A stretch of DNA of 12,678 nt from Spirochaetia bacterium. Its GTDB lineage: Bacteria > Spirochaetota > Spirochaetia > PWKH01. Positions 7,588 through 12,678 of the stretch are shown piece after piece. The stretch spans positions 1-12,678 of the forward strand of contig JAIPFU010000034.1 in NCBI GenBank assembly GCA_021736505.1, given 5' to 3'. Position numbers and translations under genes: made by a program. Within the stretch, counting starts at the first letter, position 1. The number at the start of each line of letters is the position of its first letter. Under the pieces are notes generated by a model. That model ran no database searches. It had not been told where the DNA came from and saw only the letters and a list, made by a program, of their open reading frames with translations.

Positions 7588-8246
7588 ACATCCCCCTGTA
7601 GATAGGAAGCAAGAGAATCCATTCCTGATTCTGGACTTGTAAGCACAGGTTTTCCAATTCTTTCAGAAAGCTGCTCCTTCATACGAGCCATAGAACCCTG
7701 CGCCAAGAGAAAAACATCTGCTTTATCTTTCAGTTTTTCTGCTGCTTGTAAAATCTTAGCATCATGAATATCCTCTCTACCTTCGCCTAATGCCTGAAAA
7801 GCACCATCCGCAAGTCCATTCATAACTTCTACTGAACGATTCTTTTTCTCTGCAGTTTTTTCAACAAGACGTATAGTAGGTTCCAGTGTTGTTGGGAGAG
7901 TTGCAATTACCCCAATTCGCGAATATCCTAAAACAGCTGCTTCTGCCATTGGAGCATCTATTCTGAGAATTGGTATATCAAGAAAAGGTTGTATTAAATC
8001 AACTGATTCGCCTACCGAAGAGCACGTCTCCAAGATAACTGCTGAATGAGCTTCTCTAGCCTCTCTGCAATAAGCATATATTTTTCTTAGAACAGCATCT
8101 CCCATTTTTCCTTCTTTAATAACTGCTGCAATAAGATTATCATCCAATACATTTATCAATGTATGTTCAGGAAATCTTTGTGAAAAATAAACACTCAAGG
8201 GTTTTACTAGAGCAGCGCCGGTATATATTGCTGTAACTGTAGCCAA
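7584..8246 (-). CDS. Asp/Glu/hydantoin racemase-superfamily protein, single-Cys type
   Basis: This 220-residue protein has the two-domain racemase fold. The N-terminal catalytic Cys is present (C75 in VILETCSSVGE) and IGVIATLPTTLEPT (111-124) marks the second lobe. The second catalytic Cys of true racemases is expected in the LLxC motif after the 'DVFLLA' strand. Here the segment reads DVFLLAQGSMARM, with Q183-G184-S185 and no Cys. A two-base racemization is therefore unlikely. Single-Cys relatives such as arylmalonate decarboxylase do proton-transfer, decarboxylation or isomerase chemistry. It heads the operon, so its reaction may be tied closely to the imported acid. The start is TTG at 8246 with a strong AGGAGGA at 8257-8251. 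No in-frame ATG exists near it. The family is secure; the reaction is unknown. Confidence 0.85.
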   Translation of the reverse strand: MATVTAIYTGAALVKPLSVYFSQRFPEHTLINVLDDNLIAAVIKEGKMGDAVLRKIYAYCREAREAHSAVILETCSSVGESVDLIQPFLDIPILRIDAPMAEAAVLGYSRIGVIATLPTTLEPTIRLVEKTAEKKNRSVEVMNGLADGAFQALGEGREDIHDAKILQAAEKLKDKADVFLLAQGSMARMKEQLSERIGKPVLTSPESGMDSLASYLQGDV

Positions 8247-8266
8247 AAAATCCTCCTATACAATTT

Positions 8267-8288
8267 AAACATCAAACGTTTGATGTTT
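8267..8288. promoter_or_regulatory. Perfect 22-bp palindrome, operator of TRAP/transketolase operon
   Basis: Positions 8267-8288 read identically on both strands. The centre is between C8277 and G8278 and the core is ATCAAACGTTTGAT. It starts inside the predicted -10 box and covers the likely transcription start, about 20 nt upstream of the first gene. That position blocks initiation when occupied. The even symmetry with a central CG resembles LacI-family operators, though the only regulator in the window is GntR/FCD. A 22-bp perfect palindrome is very unlikely by chance. Confidence 0.8.
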
Positions 8289-8315
8289 TATGTCTTGTAT
8301 GGACGTTAGCATCAA
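8287..8315 (-). promoter_or_regulatory. Predicted promoter of the TRAP/transketolase operon
   Basis: On the minus strand, TTGATG (8315-8310) is followed after 17 nt by CATAAA (8292-8287). Each box matches the consensus at four of six positions, so it is a moderate promoter. Its position immediately upstream of the palindrome at 8267-8288 and of the first gene (start 8246) supports it. Confidence 0.5.
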
Positions 8316-8401
8316 TCCTGATATCTGTCAAGAAAAAATTTTAATAACTCTTTGAGATGGCTAATTAGAATTGGACGTGAGAAATCGTTAGAATAAACAC
8401 T

Positions 8402-8646
8402 TTGAAAACACAAAAATCTAGAGAAAAAGGGGTTGGAGCTGACATTTTATTCCTTATCGGTGTTGGAACAGCTATTGGTTTCTATTTTTTTATTATCTCC
8501 TTCGTTTTTTTGGCTGATTTATCCTTCGAAGAAGTAGGTTCCATATACTTGTAAATTAAAATGCTTGCTAGAATAAATGTTCTGTGTTATTTTCCTTTAT
8601 CACAGGTATCACAGGCTTGTTTTATTTCTTTTTATACTTTTTTTAG
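8402..8646 (+). pseudogene. Possible relic of a small integral-membrane permease subunit
   Basis: An in-frame stretch from TTG 8402 to TAA 8552-8554 encodes 50 residues. These have a basic start (KTQKSREKG), GADILFLIG and a membrane helix (VGTAIGFYFFIISFVFLADL), then SFEEVGSIYL before the stop. The N terminus resembles the first helix of small permeases of tripartite transporters (TctB-like, judged by eye). No ribosome site precedes it. In another frame, 8572-8646 encodes a second hydrophobic stretch (SVLFSFITGITGLFYFFLYFF) like a TctB C-terminal helix. Together they suggest a gene reduced by internal deletion and frameshift. The rest of the 8289-8709 gap shows a 9-bp tandem repeat (TATCACAGG twice, about 8599-8616) and long T-runs, but no convincing plus promoter. 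Confidence 0.35.
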
Positions 8647-8709
8647 GAAATTTTTTTATCTGATAAGCAAATTCTTTGAAACAAAAACGCTAAATATTTG
8701 GAGGATAGC

Positions 8710-9669
8710 ATGAATATTGTAATTCTTGACGGCTATACGGAAAACCCTGGGGATTTATCCTGGGAAGGATTCGAAGCATTGGGGAATCTCACAGTATATG
8801 ACCGCACTCCCGAAAAACAAATCGTTGAACGGATTGCGGATGCTGAGATTGTCATAACTAACAAAGTACCCCTGACTGCTGAAACCATGGCTGCTTGCCC
8901 GAAAATAAAGTACATCGGAGTTCTTGCCACGGGTTTCAATGTTGTCGATATCCAAGCGGCTAAAGAGCGGGGAATTCCTGTGACAAATATACCGACTTAC
9001 GGTACTGCAGCGGTAGCCCAGTTTGCCATGGCTCTCCTGCTGGAAATCTGTCATCACATTTGGCCCCACAGTGAAACAGTCCATCAGGGGAAATGGACAA
9101 AAAGTCCCGATTTCTGCTACTGGGATTACCCGCTCATCGAGCTTGACGGAAAAACCATGGGAATAATTGGCCTTGGACGTATCGGAAAAAAGACGGCACA
9201 GATAGCAGCCGGCTTCGGCATGAATATCCTCGCCTATGATGCATATCACGATAAGGCCTGGGAAAATGACATTCGCAGATATGCAGAATTGGATGAGCTG
9301 CTGGAAAAATCGGATGTGATCTCACTTCATGCACCGCTTCTTCCGGATACCGAAGGCATCATCAATAAAAACAGCATTGCAAAAATGAAAGACGGAGTGA
9401 TCATTCTGAATAATTCAAGGGGCCCCTTGATTGTGGAAGAGGACCTCAGGGATGCCCTGAACTCGGGGAAAGTGTATGCCGCAGGCTTAGATGTCGTTTC
9501 CACGGAACCCATACGGGAAGACAATCCCCTGCTGGAAGCAAAAAACTGCATCATCACCCCGCACATCTCCTGGGCGCCGAAGGAATCTCGACAGCGTCTC
9601 ATGAATATAGCGGTGGATAACTTGAAGGCATATCTTGATGGGAAACTAATCAACACAGTCAATATGTAA
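8710..9669 (+). CDS. D-2-hydroxyacid dehydrogenase (glycerate/hydroxypyruvate reductase-like)
   Basis: This 319-residue NAD(P)-dependent oxidoreductase interconverts a 2-keto acid and a D-2-hydroxy acid. The Rossmann domain begins at LDGKTMGIIGLGRIGKKTAQ (145-164), with G154-x-G156-x2-G159. Asp177 at the end of the second strand (ILAYD) favours NADH. The catalytic triad is intact: R237 (NNSRGPL), E266 (VVSTEPI) and H285 (ITPHISWAP). The region LATGFNVVDIQAAKERGIPVTN matches the glycerate dehydrogenase/hydroxypyruvate reductase branch, so glyoxylate or hydroxypyruvate-type substrates are likely (inference). The start at 8710 is chosen because GGAGGA (8700-8705) lies 4-5 nt upstream; an in-frame TTG at 8698 overlaps that site. 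It is divergent from the TRAP operon and ends in a strong terminator, so it is a single-gene unit. Confidence 0.93.
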   Translation: MNIVILDGYTENPGDLSWEGFEALGNLTVYDRTPEKQIVERIADAEIVITNKVPLTAETMAACPKIKYIGVLATGFNVVDIQAAKERGIPVTNIPTYGTAAVAQFAMALLLEICHHIWPHSETVHQGKWTKSPDFCYWDYPLIELDGKTMGIIGLGRIGKKTAQIAAGFGMNILAYDAYHDKAWENDIRRYAELDELLEKSDVISLHAPLLPDTEGIINKNSIAKMKDGVIILNNSRGPLIVEEDLRDALNSGKVYAAGLDVVSTEPIREDNPLLEAKNCIITPHISWAPKESRQRLMNIAVDNLKAYLDGKLINTVNM

Positions 9670-9685
9670 AAACGAGAGGCTTTGG

Positions 9686-9720
9686 TGCCGGGAAAAGTTT
9701 TTCTTTTCCCGGCATTTTTT
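9686..9720 (+). terminator. Rho-independent terminator of hydroxyacid dehydrogenase gene
   Basis: A perfect 12-bp stem TGCCGGGAAAAG (9686-9697) / CTTTTCCCGGCA (9703-9714) with loop TTTTT is followed by six T (9715-9720). It starts 17 nt after the stop codon. A near-ideal intrinsic terminator on the plus strand. Confidence 0.95.
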
Positions 9721-9750
9721 CTCAATTTTTTTCTATTCAGGTCGGCGGAA

Positions 9751-9773
9751 GAAAACTGCTGTAAGTCAGCAGT
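9751..9773 (-). terminator. Terminator of the alcohol dehydrogenase/aldo-keto reductase unit
   Basis: On the minus strand, ACTGCTG and CAGCAGT form a perfect 7-bp stem (9773-9767 with 9761-9755) with a 5-nt loop, followed by a short T-run. It lies about 60 nt after the stop of the aldo/keto reductase gene at 9832. Weaker than the plus-strand terminator beside it, but correctly placed. Confidence 0.55.
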
Positions 9774-9831
9774 AGAATCACTCAGCTCTAAATATGACCG
9801 TATAGTCACCTTCTCAAGCTATCTACTTGCC

Positions 9832-10890
9832 CTACTGAGGTATCGTACCGTCAAGATCCCACAAATCCTCCCAGCTCTGATCATCCTTCCATAGAAAAAC
9901 CTGACCCTTAATCAGTCGGCAGTTTTTGTCAATACCAGCTAGGGCATCCATTTCATTCTGACTGAGGGGATCTTCTGCTGCAGCCCGCAGGTTGGTCAGA
10001 AAGTTTCTCCGCTTTGTAGAAAAAGGTATAGGAACCTGCCCCCTCTGTACGGCCCACTTTATGCAGACCACAGCGGGATGTATTCCATGATCCGCAGCAA
10101 TTTTTGTGACCACCGGGTCATCTATATCCACGGTATCTCCTGGAGCACGGTCTCTTTCCGGCCGACCAGGCGAACCAATTGGGCTGAACCCGATAGGCTG
10201 TATATCATGATCACGAAGGAAGGAGAACAACTCCGGCTGCTGGAAATGCGGATGCAGCTCCATCTCATTACATGCCGGTTTTATATCCGCATCTCGCAGA
10301 AGGAGTTTCAGTTTTGGAATCGTCATGTTGGAGGTACCAATGTGACTGACCAGTCCTAACTCCACAAGCCGCTCCATTTGACGCCAGGTCTTCATGAAAT
10401 TTTCATGAATATAAGGGACTGCATAGGGATTTCGTTCATCCACTGAGCAGCCTGGAGGATGGTGGTTTGGAAAAGGCCAGTGCACAAGGAAGAGATCAAG
10501 ATAATCGAGCTTCAAATCCTTCAGAGTCTGCGCACAGGAGAGGAGAATATCTCCATCTCCATGCATATCATTCCAGACTTTTGAAGTAATCCACAGCTCA
10601 TCTCTGCGAATCTCTCCGCTTTCCATGACTTCCTGCAGAACAGGACCAATCTTATCTTCATTACCATACACCGAAGCACAGTCTAAATGACGATACCCAG
10701 CAGAAAGAGCGCCGCGGACGGCTTCTGCAACCTCATCTGCAGATACGTGGTCGGATCCAAAGGTACCCAAGCCCACGGCAGGCATAACTGCTCCAGTATA
10801 AAGACTGACTTTGGGAACATCCCAAGGATGCACTTGATCCGCATCTAATGTAAATGTTTGTTTGTTTTTTAGAGCTTCACTGCTAGCCAT
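9832..10890 (-). CDS. Aldo/keto reductase
   Basis: This 352-residue (beta/alpha)8 NAD(P)H-dependent reductase carries the full AKR tetrad: D70 and Y75 (GYRHLDCASVYGNE), K104 (LWITSKVW) and H137 (LFLVHWPF). Later AKR motifs follow: VSHIGTSNM (about 180-188), CNEMELHPHFQQPEL, and VPIPFSTKRRNFLTN for the cofactor phosphate/adenine loop. It is longer than the usual 280-320, with a 25-residue N-terminal lead and a Trp/Asp-rich tail (LWKDDQSWEDLWDLDGTIP) that may shape the substrate pocket. It probably reduces aldehydes, ketoses or sugar-type carbonyls (family knowledge). The ATG at 10890 lies 1 nt after the stop of the upstream alcohol dehydrogenase gene, so the two are co-transcribed. A ribosome site is weak (GAGG about 12 nt away), suggesting translational coupling. 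Confidence 0.93.
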   Translation of the reverse strand: MASSEALKNKQTFTLDADQVHPWDVPKVSLYTGAVMPAVGLGTFGSDHVSADEVAEAVRGALSAGYRHLDCASVYGNEDKIGPVLQEVMESGEIRRDELWITSKVWNDMHGDGDILLSCAQTLKDLKLDYLDLFLVHWPFPNHHPPGCSVDERNPYAVPYIHENFMKTWRQMERLVELGLVSHIGTSNMTIPKLKLLLRDADIKPACNEMELHPHFQQPELFSFLRDHDIQPIGFSPIGSPGRPERDRAPGDTVDIDDPVVTKIAADHGIHPAVVCIKWAVQRGQVPIPFSTKRRNFLTNLRAAAEDPLSQNEMDALAGIDKNCRLIKGQVFLWKDDQSWEDLWDLDGTIPQ

Positions 10891-10891
10891 G

Positions 10892-11959
10892 CTACTTCAC
10901 TTCCTCATCAAAAACCACAGCAACTTTTCCGCATTTCCCACTGGACATCAATTCATATGCTTCAGCAGCCTTGTCCAGGGTAAACCGATGCGTTACAAGA
11001 TCTTCAGGATGGATTCCCCAGCGAACCAGACGTTCAACCAGTTCTTCCATTCGCCAGATATTCGTCACCCAGCTTCCATATATGGTTTTCTGATCGTGAA
11101 TGATGTCAGGACTCGGCTGGAAGGAGCAGGTTCCGCCTTCACCGATAAAACAGATTTTACCCCATTTCCGTGCACCCTGAATTGCAATCAGCCGGGCTTT
11201 ATCGTTTCCAGAGCAGTCAACAGATTTTTCACAACCCATACCGTCTGTAACTTCTTTGATTTTGGAAACCGTCTCGGAGTTGGAATCAAAGACGTAATCC
11301 GCCAGTCCTAAATCCAGTGCAAGCTGACGACGGTCTTCAGCAATATCTATACCGATGGTCTTCGTTGCGCCCATGGCCTTGCTCAACATGAGAGCAGCCA
11401 AACCGACAGGGCCAAGCCCGGTTACAAGAACAGCATCGTTCCCGGATACGCCGATTTTTTCGAGTCCTTCATAAACGGTTCCGAAACCACATGCAACCTG
11501 AGCTCCGTCTGTATAGGTTAGCTCATCAGGAAGCAGAACCAGATCTTTTTCTTCTGCTATAAGGTATTCTGCCATACCCCCATTACGCTGCCATCCGTAG
11601 GCCCGACGAAATTCGCTGGTGCAGCTGATCATATATCCTCTTCTACAATCGTTACAGACGCCGCAGCCTGAAATATGATATACGACCACTCGGTCACCTT
11701 CTTTAAAACGACGCAGCCCCGGGCCAGTAGCGACTATCTGCCCGCATGGTTCATGCCCTGCTATGACTCCCTGGTAACCTTCAGGTCCTTTTCCAACATG
11801 CTCATGATATATTGCCCGGATATCACTACCGCAAATGGTGGATGACTTCATCTTTATCAGCACTTCCCCATGTCCTGGTTCTGGAATATCATATTCCTTA
11901 AATTCAACTGTACTGTTTCCCGGAAGGACGGCCCCTTTCATTTTCTTTTTATCTGGCAT
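10892..11959 (-). CDS. Zinc-dependent alcohol dehydrogenase (MDR family)
   Basis: This 355-residue medium-chain dehydrogenase has catalytic zinc ligands C43 (TICGSD) and H69-E70 (AGHEPCG), with C157 as the likely third. The structural zinc lobe is complete: C99, C102, C105 and C113 ([16 protein letters not shown]). The Rossmann fold begins at [14 protein letters not shown] (GxGPVG at 181-186), and D205 ([11 protein letters not shown]) suggests NAD. Overall it looks like sorbitol/threonine/butanediol-type dehydrogenases that oxidise secondary alcohols or polyols; the substrate is not certain. The start at 11959 is chosen because GGAGG (11969-11965) lies 5 nt upstream; the ATG at 11971 overlaps that site and has none of its own. 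The aldo/keto reductase follows 1 nt downstream. The pairing suggests one polyol or sugar is interconverted through a ketone. No confident promoter was found in 11972-12066. Confidence 0.94.
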   Translation of the reverse strand: MPDKKKMKGAVLPGNSTVEFKEYDIPEPGHGEVLIKMKSSTICGSDIRAIYHEHVGKGPEGYQGVIAGHEPCGQIVATGPGLRRFKEGDRVVVYHISGCGVCNDCRRGYMISCTSEFRRAYGWQRNGGMAEYLIAEEKDLVLLPDELTYTDGAQVACGFGTVYEGLEKIGVSGNDAVLVTGLGPVGLAALMLSKAMGATKTIGIDIAEDRRQLALDLGLADYVFDSNSETVSKIKEVTDGMGCEKSVDCSGNDKARLIAIQGARKWGKICFIGEGGTCSFQPSPDIIHDQKTIYGSWVTNIWRMEELVERLVRWGIHPEDLVTHRFTLDKAAEAYELMSSGKCGKVAVVFDEEVK

Positions 11960-12067
11960 ACTTACCTCCATATTGGATCCTAAAATATTTGTGAAACAAT
12001 CAAAAACATCAGCTATATATTATTTGCAAGATCAATTAAACTGCATAATGCAACCCAACGTTTATTT

Positions 12068-12122
12068 TGTGGATTTTTTCTCCGAGACGATTTCCAAACC
12101 ATGTGGATTTTTTCTCCGAGAC
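12068..12122. repeat. Pair of 21-bp direct repeats, period 34 bp
   Basis: The 21-mer beginning TGTGGATTTTTTCTCC and ending GAGAC occurs exactly at 12068-12088 and 12102-12122. It contains TCTCCGAGA, an odd palindrome. The spacer (12089-12101) resembles the sequence after copy 2, so the true unit may be about 34 bp and partly eroded. It directly borders the AACN array and lies upstream of the alcohol dehydrogenase gene. Confidence 0.9.
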
Positions 12123-12129
12123 CAAATCC

Positions 12130-12541
12130 AACCAACAACCTAACCAACGAACCAACGAACCAACAAACCAACAAACCAACAAACCAACGAACCAACGAAC
12201 CAACGAACCAACGAACCAACTAACCAACCAACCAACAACCCAACCAACAACCCAACCAACCAACAACCCAACCAACAACCCAACGAACCAACAAACCAAC
12301 CAACCAACCAACCAACTAACCAACCAACCAACCAACCAACCAACCAACCAACCAACCAACCAACTAACCAACCAACGAACCAACTAACCAACTAACCAAC
12401 TAACCAACGAACCAACTACCCAACCAACCAACTAACTAACCAACCAACCAACTAACCAACTAACCAACTAACCAACGAACCAACTAACCAACTACCCAAC
12501 TACCCAACGAACCAACAAACTAACCAACCAACCAACCAACT
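12130..12541. repeat. AACN tetranucleotide array, 103 in-register units
   Basis: From 12130 to 12541 the sequence is an unbroken series of 4-nt units in constant phase. Position 1 is always A and position 3 always C. Position 2 is A except in a few ACCC/ACCT units. Position 4 varies (C most often, alternating with G, A or T in blocks such as AACC-AACG, AACC-AACA, AACC-AACT). The longest pure run is eleven AACC at 12318-12361. No net indel occurs over 412 bp. Translation gives QPTN-type repeats on the plus strand and GWLV-type on the minus strand, with stops arising at AACT-AACC. No ribosome site or domain supports coding, so it is annotated as repeat. The minus strand is GGTT-rich and could form two-layer G-quadruplexes. 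Confidence 0.95.
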
Positions 12542-12621
12542 GTAGATACCCGCGAAAAAAATATGAGAAAAGAAGTAGATTACCGGAATAAAAAATGAGA
12601 TACTTGAAGAAAAGGATAAAA

Positions 12622-12659
12622 GAATGCGGGATATCAATACCAATATCCTTCCCGCATTC
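12622..12659 (-). terminator. Probable terminator for a minus-strand gene beyond the window
   Basis: GAATGCGGG (12622-12630) and CCCGCATTC (12651-12659) form a perfect 9-bp stem around 20 nt. An alternative inner stem is GGATAT/ATATCC (12629-12634 with 12643-12648). On the minus strand the stem is followed by TTTTATCCTTTT. It would end a gene lying to the right of position 12678. The region 12542-12678 holds no other supported feature. Confidence 0.5.
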
Positions 12660-12678
12660 AAAAACCAAAAACTGGTAT

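Noticed and set aside
8733..9334. Long antisense ORFs over the hydroxyacid dehydrogenase gene
   Set aside because: Shadows of a gene with all catalytic residues in the plus frame; no ribosome sites or domains.
10862..11311. 149-codon plus-strand ORF over the alcohol dehydrogenase gene
   Set aside because: Antisense shadow; the minus frame carries zinc-ligand and Rossmann motifs.
11972..12066. Promoter or CRP-like site upstream of the alcohol dehydrogenase gene
   Set aside because: Several AT-rich -10-like words and one TGTGA half-site are present, but no -35/-10 pair with good spacing and no second half-site. A promoter probably exists but I cannot place it.
12036..12391. Minus-strand ORFs encoding GWLV-type repeats and the plus-strand ORF (12067-12387) encoding QPTN repeats
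   Set aside because: They are open only because a 4-nt repeat lacks stops in most frames. Both strands and several frames are open at once, there is no ribosome site, and stops appear wherever AACT meets AACC.
12130..12541. CRISPR array
   Set aside because: The unit is 4 nt with no repeat-spacer structure and no cas genes.
12595..12678. Short plus-strand ORF (MRYLKKRIKECG...) open to the window edge
   Set aside because: It spans the inverted repeat at 12622-12659 and has no ribosome site, so it is more likely noncoding. More sequence to the right could change this.

Overview
The window looks like a chromosomal segment of an anaerobic or facultative bacterium of low to moderate GC, most plausibly a free-living spirochaete (Spirochaetaceae-like). 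This is an inference from the low GC, the style of the TRAP signal peptide (ending FA|EGQ) and the gene content. There is no rRNA, tRNA or marker gene to fix the taxonomy.

Layout, left to right. (1) Positions 1-1824, plus strand: the end of a phage-shock (Psp) envelope-stress operon with a PspB-like protein and a PspC-like protein, then a strong terminator. A separately transcribed membrane-anchored DUF4097 'toastrack' protein follows, a partner family known from Psp/Lia envelope-stress loci. (2) Positions 1936-8320, minus strand: a compact catabolic operon read right to left. The order is Asp/Glu-racemase-like protein, transketolase N half, transketolase C half, TRAP binding protein DctP, a terminator-like hairpin, DctQ, DctM, and then a GntR/FCD regulator with its own promoter. 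Most junctions overlap by 4 nt or lie 2 nt apart. A predicted promoter at the head of the operon is overlapped by a perfect 22-bp palindrome, a strong operator candidate. (3) Positions 8289-8709: a divergent intergenic region with an apparent relic of a small membrane-permease gene. (4) Positions 8710-9720, plus strand: a D-2-hydroxyacid dehydrogenase (glycerate/hydroxypyruvate-reductase-like) with a perfect terminator. (5) Positions 9751-11971, minus strand: a two-gene unit of a zinc-dependent alcohol dehydrogenase and an aldo/keto reductase. (6) Positions 12068-12541: a 21-bp direct repeat pair, then 103 in-register AACN tetranucleotides with extreme strand asymmetry. A probable terminator for a minus-strand gene outside the window follows.

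Working model (inference). The TRAP system imports an organic acid, probably a sugar acid or other hydroxy/keto acid. The racemase-fold enzyme and the split thiamine-diphosphate transketolase remodel it. The neighbouring hydroxyacid dehydrogenase, alcohol dehydrogenase and aldo/keto reductase supply redox steps. The substrate is not evident from sequence. This gene combination is the best candidate here for an uncharacterised pathway. The TRAP/transketolase block is visibly more AT-rich than the dehydrogenase genes to its right, which suggests separate origins.
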